Notes: generated by a model from the letters alone, not told the origin. Numbered from the stretch's first letter, positions 34,614 to 43,386 are shown. The stretch is DNA of 64,000 nt from CAZJAT01 sp964544145 (GCA_964544145.1 CAZJAT010000001.1:46798-110797), one strand, 5' to 3'. Translations and numbers: made by a program.

Positions 34614-35480
34614 TTACTTCTCCTGCTTACGCTTTACAAAATATACAATATTACCAAGTATGATCAGTATGATATAAGTAAGATGAGCTGATGATTGAGC
34701 ATCCATACCCACTGACGCCTGATCTCTGTCATTAGATTTATTATTATCAATTAGCAGTTTTTCATATTCAGCTGCTCCTTTCAAACCACCAAGCATACCA
34801 TTTGCCTGACCTGAATTAATATATGCATAATATTCAGCCATACTGACAGCTGTAGTACCTATACCGAATTTCTGGTCATAACGCCCATTCGCATATATTA
34901 TCCATGAAAGTATCACTGATGAACCTGCTAAATCCACTAAATAATCAATATTTTTATACGATTTGACGCCTTTCATGATAGGCAATGAATCCAGATTGTT
35001 TCCATAACCATCTGTATTGAATGTGCCCTTTATATCCTCACCCATTTTCAATATCACAGCGCTCACTCCCGGCACATAGGGGAATAGTGTTATATCTGTA
35101 CCCAATTCCTTGGTGTTTTCAGGATGACTCTCATTCCATTCACGCATTGTTGATGAAATGAGATCCTGAGCCAAACCAACACCAGGGGGATATAAACCCA
35201 TCATAAATACTCTTATATTATTTGCAAAACAATGTGTAATAATTGCTTTACCCATTGGATGCAATTCTGCCATTGTAGATGGATCATAGTCAACAGATAT
35301 AAGCATAACACCGTTTTCCGGAATCGAGTCCTCAATATAATTGTATATATTCTGTACAGGAGGAGTAACCTTCATGGGACATCCTATAGGATTTAAGAAT
35401 GGTAAAATTACTACAATAGCAATAACCAGATAAATCCATCGTTTGTCCAAATCCTCAAGAAAATTAATTACCTTCATCAT
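34614..35480 (-). CDS. module copy A, gene 3: two-span protein with large external domain
   Basis: A 288-residue protein with an N-terminal helix (WIYLVIAIVVILPFL), an external domain of about 220 residues and a C-terminal helix (YIILIILGNIVYFV) with a basic cytosolic tail. It is a paralogue of 31319-32155 and shares the DYD---M-EL-P block, the HCF motif and the SGQANGMLGGLKGAAEYEKL block. It has a ten-residue insertion before the second helix relative to copy B (NNKSNDRDQA). The start overlaps gene 2 by four bases. Function unknown; the fold cannot be named. Confidence 0.72.
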   Translation of the reverse strand: MMKVINFLEDLDKRWIYLVIAIVVILPFLNPIGCPMKVTPPVQNIYNYIEDSIPENGVMLISVDYDPSTMAELHPMGKAIITHCFANNIRVFMMGLYPPGVGLAQDLISSTMREWNESHPENTKELGTDITLFPYVPGVSAVILKMGEDIKGTFNTDGYGNNLDSLPIMKGVKSYKNIDYLVDLAGSSVILSWIIYANGRYDQKFGIGTTAVSMAEYYAYINSGQANGMLGGLKGAAEYEKLLIDNNKSNDRDQASVGMDAQSSAHLTYIILIILGNIVYFVKRKQEK

Positions 35481-36154
35481 TGTCCACCTCCCAGATACCT
35501 TCTTTCAATACCAAGTATTATCTTAAGTGATGTAGCAATGATACCGAGCTGAACTCCTATCAAAATACCTCTCTGAGCTGCCATATTTGGATAATTAAGT
35601 ATCCACTCCACAACCTCCGGCATGTTTCCATAAATAAACTGCCCAATTGGAACCCTGCCCAATGTGACTATACTCGCCGTAATAAGCAGCATTGTTGCAT
35701 CAAAACTCCTCGCACGAAAAGCTCTGAAAGCAGCTGATGCCATATAGAATGCAAGCAGAGAAAAGATAGTTGCTTGCATAGGGGCCTGCAGATACAAATA
35801 GAAATACATTAGCGGTGTATCTGCATCAGGCTGAATAGATGGAAATATCTTCATAATCAGAGAAGTCGGTGCATATGCACCGCCGAATATACCTATCAAA
35901 GCCGTTATTCCAAGAGAACCAAGGACAATTATTGAGAATTGCCAGTCCTGTGTTTTTCTTTGAATTTTTGTCGCATGCATTTGAACAGTTGACTGTACTG
36001 CAATAAGATAAGTAAAAGCAGCTACAATCATTAGCCAGTCAAGGACTGTATTATATACACTCTTTGAAAAAGGATGGGGCACAAAAAACTGAATGATCAT
36101 TGTGATACCCATTATGCTGGCTATCATTAATGGTAATTGTCGTCTCAGAAACAT
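35477..36154 (-). CDS. module copy A, gene 2: six-span membrane protein
   Basis: A 225-residue integral membrane protein with six hydrophobic segments; paralogue of 32167-32805. The shared Arg-rich loop and helix read AFRAFRARSFDATMLLITAS then IVTLGRVPIGQ. The C-terminus PNMAAQRGILIG---SLKIILGIERRYLGGG matches copy B closely. It has a longer external loop between helices 3 and 4 (SIQPDADTPLMYFY). It lies 8 bases after gene 1 and overlaps gene 3 by four bases, the tight coupling typical of subunits of one complex. Confidence 0.72.
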   Translation of the reverse strand: MFLRRQLPLMIASIMGITMIIQFFVPHPFSKSVYNTVLDWLMIVAAFTYLIAVQSTVQMHATKIQRKTQDWQFSIIVLGSLGITALIGIFGGAYAPTSLIMKIFPSIQPDADTPLMYFYLYLQAPMQATIFSLLAFYMASAAFRAFRARSFDATMLLITASIVTLGRVPIGQFIYGNMPEVVEWILNYPNMAAQRGILIGVQLGIIATSLKIILGIERRYLGGGQ

Positions 36155-36162
36155 ACTATCTC

Positions 36163-37407
36163 CTATGTATTGAATATGAATCTGACAGCATTCATAATTC
36201 CGTTGAAGATTCCTATATCAATATTACTGAATAATCCTATAATACCTTTAATAATAAATACTAAGAAAAATAGAACCATGCAGGCAATAATAAAAGCTTT
36301 CAAATAATCCTGTGCTTTGATACTGCCCATAAGCACCGGTTCTCCTGATAAATATGCACTGGCAGCATATAATTCTTCCCCTATAATTGTATAATCACAT
36401 GATGTAATAAAGAATGGCAGCTGCGTAACAGCATCAGTTCCAGCAATCTGAATGGCTCCGGTAGTGTTGCCTGTTTCGGCCAATATGAGCGATTCAGCCC
36501 AGAACATACCGAGGAATAGATTTGTAGCAGGTCTTTCCCTGACCATAATGCCATTAACGGCTGCTGCAAAACCAAATTGACTGTCTGTAAGAAAAAATAC
36601 ATCATTGTCATCATAAGAATCAGGTCTTCCAGCTTCAGTATATGCTTCCTTCACTACTTCTTTGGCAACAGTCATTACAATAGGGTCTCTGTTGGGAACA
36701 ATTATACGTGATTCATATTCAGCAACTTTTTTTGCAACAGGCCCTAAAATATTAAGTGATGCAATGGTAGCAATATCAGACATTGATGAAAGCCCGGGAA
36801 CATAGAGTATTGGTTTTCCCATTTCTGTAGCTCTTCCAACTGCTTCATCCAAAGCATCAAGACCGGCAATCTTTCTCAGGAAAAATGTTTTTCCTCTCCT
36901 CACTGCCTGTACAAAGTACATTATTAAACCTGTATAAACAAATATCATAAGGAATAATATACTCTTGTCTTTTTTAAACCAATTTGCCTTAGGTTTAATT
37001 TCATCGGAATAGAGTGCATTAGTTGAAAGAACACCGTCTTTGTTCACTGCTGTGATATAATACTTATAAGTATTGTGCCTGTTTAAATCAAAATCGGTGT
37101 ACTCAGTTTCATTGATTATCAAATTCTTAACAAGCTTCTCATCTCCTGTCTCAACCTCAACACGGTACAGTGAATATGTGCCGTTAAATTCAGTATTCTC
37201 CTGCTTTTTTTCCCAATTAATAACTAAAGCAGTCCCATCATCATTTTCACAATCAGACACTGTAATGTTTTCCATACCATTGTATGCAAATGAATTTTCT
37301 ACAAGTCCTATTGTATCTCCGGGCACTTCTGTTATTTCATTTGTCTGTGCAAACACAAACAAAAGGGAAATCAGTAACAGTACTGAGGCAATAAGCGTTT
37401 TTTTCAT
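36163..37407 (-). CDS. module copy A, gene 1: Fn3-membrane-cytosolic protein (DUF6754-like)
   Basis: A 414-residue protein, paralogue of 32815-33993: signal peptide (MKKTLIASVLLLISLLFVFA), an external fibronectin type III-like domain (about 45-140), a membrane helix (ILFLMIFVYTGLIMYFVQ), a cytosolic domain (about 180-370) and a C-terminal helix. Conserved cytosolic blocks are IRKIAGLDALDEAVGRATEM / LRKI--LDA--EAVGR-TEM, GKPILYVPG, IIVPNRDPIVMTVAKEVVKE, EAGRPDSY and FFITSCDYTIIGEE. It directly follows (9 bases) the barrel-sandwich protein gene, and is thus the copy closest to the ATPase. Confidence 0.75.
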   Translation of the reverse strand: MKKTLIASVLLLISLLFVFAQTNEITEVPGDTIGLVENSFAYNGMENITVSDCENDDGTALVINWEKKQENTEFNGTYSLYRVEVETGDEKLVKNLIINETEYTDFDLNRHNTYKYYITAVNKDGVLSTNALYSDEIKPKANWFKKDKSILFLMIFVYTGLIMYFVQAVRRGKTFFLRKIAGLDALDEAVGRATEMGKPILYVPGLSSMSDIATIASLNILGPVAKKVAEYESRIIVPNRDPIVMTVAKEVVKEAYTEAGRPDSYDDNDVFFLTDSQFGFAAAVNGIMVRERPATNLFLGMFWAESLILAETGNTTGAIQIAGTDAVTQLPFFITSCDYTIIGEELYAASAYLSGEPVLMGSIKAQDYLKAFIIACMVLFFLVFIIKGIIGLFSNIDIGIFNGIMNAVRFIFNT

Positions 37408-37416
37408 AAATACCCC

Positions 37417-38550
37417 TTACTCCTCTATAAGTTCTACATTTGCTCTTGGTAACACAATCTTCCTGCCATCAGGGAATTCGACTTCAAGAACCCTGACTTT
37501 AGCTTCAGTTTCAATAGTCTGAAGCGGTGCAGGCAAATCGGAAACCTTTCCTATCTGACCAAAATTCGGTTCCCTAATAACCCTTACTACGGAACCGATT
37601 TCCATACCTGTTGCTTCTTTTTTCGCAGAACCACTGTCAGATATTTTTTCTATTTCTTCATCATGAGTAATAATCAACTCAGGTCTAAGTACACCGGCGC
37701 GAATCTGTGTTGCACCATTAATTGATGCGCGTTTTCCTTCTTTACTTACAAGAATATCAAATGTTTTCTTTGCCATAGTCATTTCACCGAATCCTTCTGT
37801 AATAACAAGCGTGATACCCTTTTCTTCATTACCTGTAATAGCTACACCAATTTCTTCACCGAGAAATTCTTTCAAATCCTTATCATCAATACCGCCGACA
37901 ATTACACCTTTGACCTTCATGTTTACACATTTATTAAGCACTTCAGCAGTAATCAAGGAACCGCCAATAATAATTTTCCCGCTTAATTCTTCTGTAATAT
38001 CCTCAGGTTTCATTATATAATCAGGTGTTGGAGCAGCAATTTTAACCTCTCCCTTAACTTCACCCCCAATACCAAAAATACCCTGTATGAATGTTGCAGA
38101 GCTTTCAACAATAACACCTTCTCCCTCAATAACATCTACAACCCTTCCGTTTATATATGCATCAACCTCTACCATTTTAGGCGGTTTTCGGAGTGTCATC
38201 ATACCTGTTACATCAGAGAGACTCTCCACAGTACCATCAATTGGTGATTTTACCTGCGTTTTAAATAATCCTAAAAATCCCTTTGATTCGGCAAGAATAT
38301 CATTCTTACTGACACTTGAACCTAATCCAATTTTCAGATGCTGATGAGTTTCCTTAGCAGTGCATCCCAATTTACCTGCAAAATTCAGTCGCTCGACATC
38401 CCCTGGCAGTTGAGTCCTTGCTACAATAATATCTGATTTAACAAAATCACCCTTTTTTACAAGTACATCTCCCTTGAGAGGAAGCCTTCTTTCTTTTTTT
38501 ACAATAGTTCTTTCTGTTACCTTTAAACCCGGTGTATATGAATGTGCCAT
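37417..38550 (-). CDS. soluble barrel-sandwich / KOW-like protein of the MutL operon
   Basis: A 377-residue cytosolic protein without signal or membrane segments. Residues about 20-160 contain lipoyl-like barrel-sandwich turns (LPLKGDVLVKKGDFVKSDII; GLGSSVSKNDILAES; VKSPIDGTVESLSDVTG), comparable to RnfC or biotinyl-lipoyl hybrid motifs but without a biotinylation lysine motif. A middle alpha/beta part has KIIIGGSLITAEVLNK and VKGVIVGG. The C-terminus has a KOW/SH3-like stretch (GSVVRVIREPNFGQIGKVSD). It is between the MutL-type ATPase (11 bases) and the membrane module (9 bases), so it may couple the two. No established function is known to me. Confidence 0.65.
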   Translation of the reverse strand: MAHSYTPGLKVTERTIVKKERRLPLKGDVLVKKGDFVKSDIIVARTQLPGDVERLNFAGKLGCTAKETHQHLKIGLGSSVSKNDILAESKGFLGLFKTQVKSPIDGTVESLSDVTGMMTLRKPPKMVEVDAYINGRVVDVIEGEGVIVESSATFIQGIFGIGGEVKGEVKIAAPTPDYIMKPEDITEELSGKIIIGGSLITAEVLNKCVNMKVKGVIVGGIDDKDLKEFLGEEIGVAITGNEEKGITLVITEGFGEMTMAKKTFDILVSKEGKRASINGATQIRAGVLRPELIITHDEEIEKISDSGSAKKEATGMEIGSVVRVIREPNFGQIGKVSDLPAPLQTIETEAKVRVLEVEFPDGRKIVLPRANVELIEE

Positions 38551-38561
38551 AAAATCCTCCG

Positions 38562-40358
38562 TTATTTTTCAGGATAGACATTTAAAGATTTATACCATTT
38601 ATTTAGACTCTCTATCCTTTCATGCGAATCTTCTGGTAATGCAAATGGTCTTCTTCCCCTTGCATCAATTATGACTCCTACTATTCCGCCTTCTATATCT
38701 GTTTCCAATTCCTTGCCTTTACCTTCACCGATGTCCAGGTTTTTGGCAGGTTTTAATATAGCTTTAGCTCTTTCTCCGACTTTCAAATCTATATACCCTA
38801 TATCACCGTAATTAATACTATGTACATTGTCACCTATTTGCACACTTATAGCTTCCTGTCCTTTTTTACCTTTTCCCATTGGGGCTATACACATACCAAG
38901 TCTAATCAGACAGTCCTTCTCAAATACTTCTGTTGCAGCTGATTCATGAACTGTTGATAATACTCCCAATTGCGGCATCATGAATATTGAATCCACTGTA
39001 AGCATTGTTATACCTTCCGGTAGGAAAGCATCAATCATCATCATAGCTGCTTGAACCCTTCTGGGTGCATGTGAAAGAACACCGCCTGAGCCAACGACTA
39101 AATTGAGAGTTTCCATATTAACCAATGTCTCACCGGATGAGGTCTGCTCAAATGCATCGGAAATCGTTCTCTCAGTCTGAACACCTTTTAAACCGACAGC
39201 CATTGCTTTATGCTGTACCAATGCCAATCGCAATGCCTCTCTTGCGATTGCCTGTTCAATCTGTAATTCCTCCAATGTTGAAGGAACCGTTGTGGGTCTT
39301 ATCATTTTATTTCTTATTCTGTTTCTCAAATCTTTCTCATTCATTTCAAATGGAACCCATCTCATTATATTATCAAGTCCCGTTTCCTTCACTACATTTG
39401 AAATTGAATAGCTCATACCCAAATTAGCGGATACTGTTCTATTGAATTTGGTTTGGAATACGGAGAAAACATCCGTTGTAGCTCCTCCAATATCAACACC
39501 CAGCACTTCAATATTATCCCTTTTGGCTATTGTATCAATCAGTAAACCCACTGCACCCGGTGTAGGCATAATAGGTACATCAGCCATTGCCATCAGTTTT
39601 TTGTATCCCGGAGCCTGTGCCATAACATGTTCCATGAAGAGGTCATGAATTTTATCCCTGGCAGGCTGTAAGTTCTCTAATTCAAGCCTTGGTCTTAGAT
39701 TATCAACAATATATAGGTCTGTTTTTTTATCAAGAGCTTTGCTTACATTATCTCTTGCATCTTTATTCCCGGCATAAATCACCGGTAAATTATATGTGGA
39801 ACCAAATCTCGGTCTTGGGTCTGCAGCTTCAATGATCTCCGCAAGCTGTACAACATGTGTTTTCGTTCCTCCATCAGTTCCTCCTGAAAGAAGCACCATA
39901 TCAGGCCTAAGGGTTCTTATTCTCTTAATTCTTTCATGATCCATTCTTTTATCATTTGACGCAATAACATCCATCACTATTGCACCTGCTCCCAATGCAG
40001 CTCGCGCTGCCGATTCAGCACTCATTCTATCAACAACACCCGCAACCATCATCTGCAACCCTCCGCCGGCTGATGATGTAGAAATATAAATATCAATACC
40101 GTCTTTGTCTTCAATGCTTGCTCTCTTAATAATATTATCTCCATCCAGGATTCTTATTTTGGAAAGCTCTTCAACTTCCAATATTGCATTAAGAACACCC
40201 TTTGTCACATCTTCATATGGTGCCTCAACTGTTGTAGGAGCTTCACCTCTCACAATGAGACGATATTCATCCTCAACTTTTTCAATGAGAATTGCTTTTG
40301 TCGTTGTACTGCCGCAATCCGTTGCAACTATGCGCAGGATTTGATCCTTATCTTTCAT
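38562..40358 (-). CDS. MutL-type ASKHA ATPase (glutamate mutase L family)
   Basis: A 598-residue ATPase of the actin/Hsp70/hexokinase superfamily. Phosphate-1 motif VATDCGSTTTKAIL (11-24), the STSSAGGGLQMMVAG stretch (93-107), VLLSGGTDGGTKTH (155-168) and phosphate-2 motif VDIGGATTDVFS (288-299) are all present. The family is named after MutL of clostridial glutamate mutase operons, where it is thought to protect or reactivate the B12 enzyme. No mutase subunit (GlmS/GlmE) is in this window. Here it precedes a barrel-sandwich protein and a duplicated membrane module, so a different client is likely. The start has AGGAGG five bases upstream. Confidence 0.85.
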   Translation of the reverse strand: MKDKDQILRIVATDCGSTTTKAILIEKVEDEYRLIVRGEAPTTVEAPYEDVTKGVLNAILEVEELSKIRILDGDNIIKRASIEDKDGIDIYISTSSAGGGLQMMVAGVVDRMSAESAARAALGAGAIVMDVIASNDKRMDHERIKRIRTLRPDMVLLSGGTDGGTKTHVVQLAEIIEAADPRPRFGSTYNLPVIYAGNKDARDNVSKALDKKTDLYIVDNLRPRLELENLQPARDKIHDLFMEHVMAQAPGYKKLMAMADVPIMPTPGAVGLLIDTIAKRDNIEVLGVDIGGATTDVFSVFQTKFNRTVSANLGMSYSISNVVKETGLDNIMRWVPFEMNEKDLRNRIRNKMIRPTTVPSTLEELQIEQAIAREALRLALVQHKAMAVGLKGVQTERTISDAFEQTSSGETLVNMETLNLVVGSGGVLSHAPRRVQAAMMMIDAFLPEGITMLTVDSIFMMPQLGVLSTVHESAATEVFEKDCLIRLGMCIAPMGKGKKGQEAISVQIGDNVHSINYGDIGYIDLKVGERAKAILKPAKNLDIGEGKGKELETDIEGGIVGVIIDARGRRPFALPEDSHERIESLNKWYKSLNVYPEK

Positions 40359-40366
40359 TAATCCTC

Positions 40367-40732
40367 CTATTGCTTCTTTTCAATATTTAATTTTTTTTCT
40401 TTGTTTTTCCTTTTTTCTTCACGCTCTTTATATTTCATATCATCATCTGTTTTTTCAATTGCCTTTATAATAGTTTCAATAGCATCTCTTTCTTCCAGTA
40501 TCACTGCAACTTCCCTATATTGAGTAATATTGAATATAGAAAGTACAACAGGTTCAAGGAATATCATTAATTGAGAGCCTAGGTAATTCATGGGTTTTAC
40601 TGATTCAAGGAACATAATTGTAGGAGCTGTTAATCTTCTCTTTACAATACCTTCTGCCAATTTATTTATTATTTCATTCTTTTTTTCAACACTTATTTCC
40701 TCAGGGCTCACAGGTTGATAATTATCCAGCAT
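40367..40732 (-). CDS. small helical protein, unknown function
   Basis: A 121-residue protein that I do not recognise. Residues 20-75 contain helices with a mildly hydrophobic face (RRLTAPTIMFLESVKPMNYL, GSQLMIFLEPVVLSIF). The last 30 residues are a highly charged Lys/Glu helix (KYKEREEKRKNKEKKLNIEK), probably a coiled coil or RNA/protein contact. Its start overlaps the 3' end of gcvPB by 11 bases, and the ATPase gene follows 8 bases later. The position suggests an accessory factor of the ATPase rather than of glycine decarboxylase. Confidence 0.6.
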   Translation of the reverse strand: MLDNYQPVSPEEISVEKKNEIINKLAEGIVKRRLTAPTIMFLESVKPMNYLGSQLMIFLEPVVLSIFNITQYREVAVILEERDAIETIIKAIEKTDDDMKYKEREEKRKNKEKKLNIEKKQ

Positions 40733-42176
40733 TTTCAGTCCTATAATAGTTTGTATTCAAATCCTTCAAAGCCTTAATCTCGTCTAACCTTGAAACAGGT
40801 GTATTCACAGGTGCATTATACAAAAGTTCAGGTTCTTCTTCAGCTTCCTGCCTTACCTTTTTCATTATGCTAATAAATACATCCAATGTATCTTTTGATT
40901 CGGTTTCCGTAGGTTCAATCATAATAGCTTCATGTACAATAAGAGGGAAATATATTGTTGGAGCATGAATTCCGTAATCAAGGAGCCTCTTTGCAATATC
41001 CAGAGTTTTAACATTATATTTTTTCTTTACTTTTGAACCGCTTAATACAAACTCATGTAATGTTGATGTTTCATATTCAAGCTCAAATACATCCTTCAAT
41101 GACTTTCTAAGATAATTTGCATTTAATACTGCAGTTTCGGTAACTGATTTCAATCCGTCAGCCCCCATTGCATTTATATATGCCCATGCCCTTACCATAA
41201 TATTGACATTACCGAAAAACATTGAAATGGTGCCAATAGAATTCTTCGGATGGGATAATGAAAATTTTTCATTTTCCTTAATAACCCTAAAAGGTGGAAG
41301 ATACTGTTCAAGTTTTTTGTTTACAGCAACCCCTCCGCCTCCAGGTCCACCGCCGCCGTGAGGTGTTGAGAATGTTTTATGTAAATTAAAATGCATTATA
41401 TCACATCCTATATCACCAGGTTTCACTATTCCCATAATTGCATTAAAATTAGCACCATCCATATATACTAGCCCATCTACCTCGTGAATCAATTCAGCAA
41501 TTTTATCTAATCTGCATTCAAATATTCCCAGTGTATTGGGGTTTGTTATCATTATCCCTGCTGTATTTTCATCAATTTTCTTTTTTAAATCCTCAATATC
41601 AATTTCACCCGTCTCATCGGAATTCACTTGAATAGTATTGAAACCAGCTAATGTGCAGGACGCGGGATTTGTCCCGTGTGCACTGTCTGGAATAAGAATA
41701 TTCTTTTTGTGCATTGATTTATTGCTTAAATGGTATTCTCTAATAATCATCATACCTGCGAACTCTGAATGCGCTCCAGCTGCAGGCATTAAGGATACTG
41801 CATCAAAACCTGAAATAACAGCCAGTTTCCTCTCTAATTCATATACAAGTTCCATAATACCCTGCACATCATCACTATCCTGATACGGATGAATGCAAGA
41901 AAATCCCTCTAATGAAGCAATATCCTCATTGATGACGGGATTATATTTCATTGTACAGGATCCCAATGGATAGAATCCCTTTAAAATATGATGATTCTTT
42001 GTGGATAGATTAACAAAATGCCTAAGTACGTCAATCTCGGCTACCTGCGGTAATCTGGGATTGGATTTTCTAATGAATTTATTGCTAATTCCAACTTCAT
42101 TATCGTTAAATGAATTCTCAGGAATTGACACATGACTGTTGTTTCCCGACATGTCGAAAATCAGTTTATCATACAT
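40722..42176 (-). CDS. gcvPB: glycine dehydrogenase (decarboxylating) subunit 2
   Basis: GcvPB is the PLP-binding half of the two-subunit P protein of the glycine cleavage system, which decarboxylates glycine and passes the aminomethyl group to lipoyl-GcvH. The 484-residue length is normal. The PLP lysine is K267 in FNLHKTFSTPHGGGGPG; YPLGSCTMKYNP and DSAHGTNPASC are also diagnostic. GcvPA, GcvH and GcvT are not in the window. It has a GGAG site before the ATG and a good promoter (42205-42233), and is the first gene of the long operon that includes a lipoate-attaching enzyme, consistent with a shared need for lipoylation. Confidence 0.94.
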   Translation of the reverse strand: MYDKLIFDMSGNNSHVSIPENSFNDNEVGISNKFIRKSNPRLPQVAEIDVLRHFVNLSTKNHHILKGFYPLGSCTMKYNPVINEDIASLEGFSCIHPYQDSDDVQGIMELVYELERKLAVISGFDAVSLMPAAGAHSEFAGMMIIREYHLSNKSMHKKNILIPDSAHGTNPASCTLAGFNTIQVNSDETGEIDIEDLKKKIDENTAGIMITNPNTLGIFECRLDKIAELIHEVDGLVYMDGANFNAIMGIVKPGDIGCDIMHFNLHKTFSTPHGGGGPGGGGVAVNKKLEQYLPPFRVIKENEKFSLSHPKNSIGTISMFFGNVNIMVRAWAYINAMGADGLKSVTETAVLNANYLRKSLKDVFELEYETSTLHEFVLSGSKVKKKYNVKTLDIAKRLLDYGIHAPTIYFPLIVHEAIMIEPTETESKDTLDVFISIMKKVRQEAEEEPELLYNAPVNTPVSRLDEIKALKDLNTNYYRTENAG

Positions 42177-42204
42177 TCCTACTCCAGTTTATTTTTGAAT
42201 ATGT

Positions 42205-42233
42205 ATTTTATATTATATATATATTAATGTCAA
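42205..42233 (-). promoter_or_regulatory. promoter of the gcvPB-led operon
   Basis: On the minus strand TTGACA (42233-42228) is 17 bases from TAAAAT (42210-42205), 28 bases upstream of the gcvPB ATG. It may drive the whole run down to 26868. Confidence 0.7.
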
Positions 42234-42258
42234 CAGAAAGATTCATGTAAAATTCTTA

Positions 42259-42286
42259 TTGACAAACAGATTTGATTAATTACAAT
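42259..42286 (+). promoter_or_regulatory. promoter of the EamA-like transporter gene
   Basis: TTGACA (42259-42264) is 16 bases from TACAAT (42281-42286); the ribosome binding site GAGG and the ATG at 42316 follow. It is divergent from the gcvPB promoter. Confidence 0.7.
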
Positions 42287-42315
42287 ATATCAAAATATTA
42301 ATATAAGAGGTGGAA

Positions 42316-43386
42316 ATGACGAAATTTAATAATATATTCATTGCAGTTATAACACTATCTATGGCAGTTGCCCTTAAATCACAGTATTTACTGATAAAAT
42401 CAATGACACCTGTATTGGTTTTAGTTATTCAATTTGTTCTTTTTTCATCTGTTTTATTCCTTGTGTCAGAGAAACAAATCCTAAATAATATCAGAATTTA
42501 CTATAAAAGAGGTCTAATCCTGGGTATAATCGCTTCCGGTTATTTTACTTTATCAGCATATGGATTATCCGTTTCAAACCCTCTATTTATAGGTATTTTT
42601 ACATTATTCCCGTTTTTTATGATTGACAGCAAGGGAGGATTAAGATTTAATGGTATATTAGGTTCAATAATTGCACTTCTATTTGCAGTTGCAGCCCTCT
42701 TCATGGGAAAAACATTTCATATATCTGCTGTTTTGTTTGGATTTGCAGCATCGGGTTTTTTAACTTTCTTTTTATACATTGCCGGTAAGAATCATGAGGA
42801 AATCAAAAAAGGCATTACTGAAACAACATTCACAATAACATCTGTAATCGCACTTCTAAGTACAATTATTTTTTTTATTGTCAAACCGTCAAATGCAGCT
42901 ATATTGAGTGAATATCAGCAGATACATCTTATTATTCTTATCTTAGCAGGTACATTTGTACCACTATCACTATTTATTTACGCAAAAGGCATATTTGATG
43001 ACTTTAACTTAATTGTACTAATTTCTGTATTACCAATTATACTATTTATTTCAAATTATGAATCATTTAATTGGCTGTATATTCCGGCATACTTGACATT
43101 TTTGATCGTGTTTATGAAACCATTGAAAATTAAACGTGGATTTTCTAAGATTGAATCAATTGCTATAGTAACATTGACTGCTGTCATTGTTTCACTCACA
43201 TTTCCTGTAATAAACGGTATTGGACGCATTGATACAGTAAAAAAAGATAAGGCCCTCATCCTGAAGGATAAGAGCCCTGAAAATACAGTTAGTATAGGTT
43301 CAATATATATAAAATCAATTAAAGGAAAACCGGCATTTGTATATGATACCAGTTCTGGTAAATTTATATCTGTCCCTATCCGATAG
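42316..43386 (+). CDS. EamA/DMT-like multi-span membrane protein
   Basis: A 356-residue integral membrane protein with about ten hydrophobic helices in two similar halves, as in drug/metabolite (EamA) transporters. The N-terminal SMAVALKSQYLLIKSMTPVL and the GYFTLSAYGLSVSNPLFIGI segment fit that family loosely. After the last helix there is a soluble tail of about 70 residues. I chose the ATG at 42316 (GAGG five bases upstream) over a GTG two codons earlier that overlaps the ribosome site. The gene's 3' end overlaps the convergent ftcD gene by 11 bases and contains that operon's terminator. Substrate unknown. Confidence 0.7.
   Translation: MTKFNNIFIAVITLSMAVALKSQYLLIKSMTPVLVLVIQFVLFSSVLFLVSEKQILNNIRIYYKRGLILGIIASGYFTLSAYGLSVSNPLFIGIFTLFPFFMIDSKGGLRFNGILGSIIALLFAVAALFMGKTFHISAVLFGFAASGFLTFFLYIAGKNHEEIKKGITETTFTITSVIALLSTIIFFIVKPSNAAILSEYQQIHLIILILAGTFVPLSLFIYAKGIFDDFNLIVLISVLPIILFISNYESFNWLYIPAYLTFLIVFMKPLKIKRGFSKIESIAIVTLTAVIVSLTFPVINGIGRIDTVKKDKALILKDKSPENTVSIGSIYIKSIKGKPAFVYDTSSGKFISVPIR
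43239..43276 (-). terminator. rho-independent terminator of the ftcD operon, inside the opposing gene
   Basis: On the minus strand an 11-base stem (GGCTCTTATCC / GGATGAGGGCC, loop TTCA) is followed by TTATC and seven T. Two G-U pairs close on the minus-strand RNA, but the same positions are C-A mismatches on the plus strand, so the hairpin serves the minus-strand transcript. It lies about 100 bases past the ftcD stop, within the coding tail of the EamA-like gene. Confidence 0.75.

Noticed and set aside
38562..40358. Calling the region a glutamate mutase (methylaspartate) operon
   Set aside because: Only the MutL-type ATPase is present; no mutase catalytic or cobalamin subunit exists in the window.
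42177..42315. Glycine riboswitch upstream of gcvPB
   Set aside because: The leader from the likely transcription start is under 30 bases, too short for the aptamer, and no such structure is visible.
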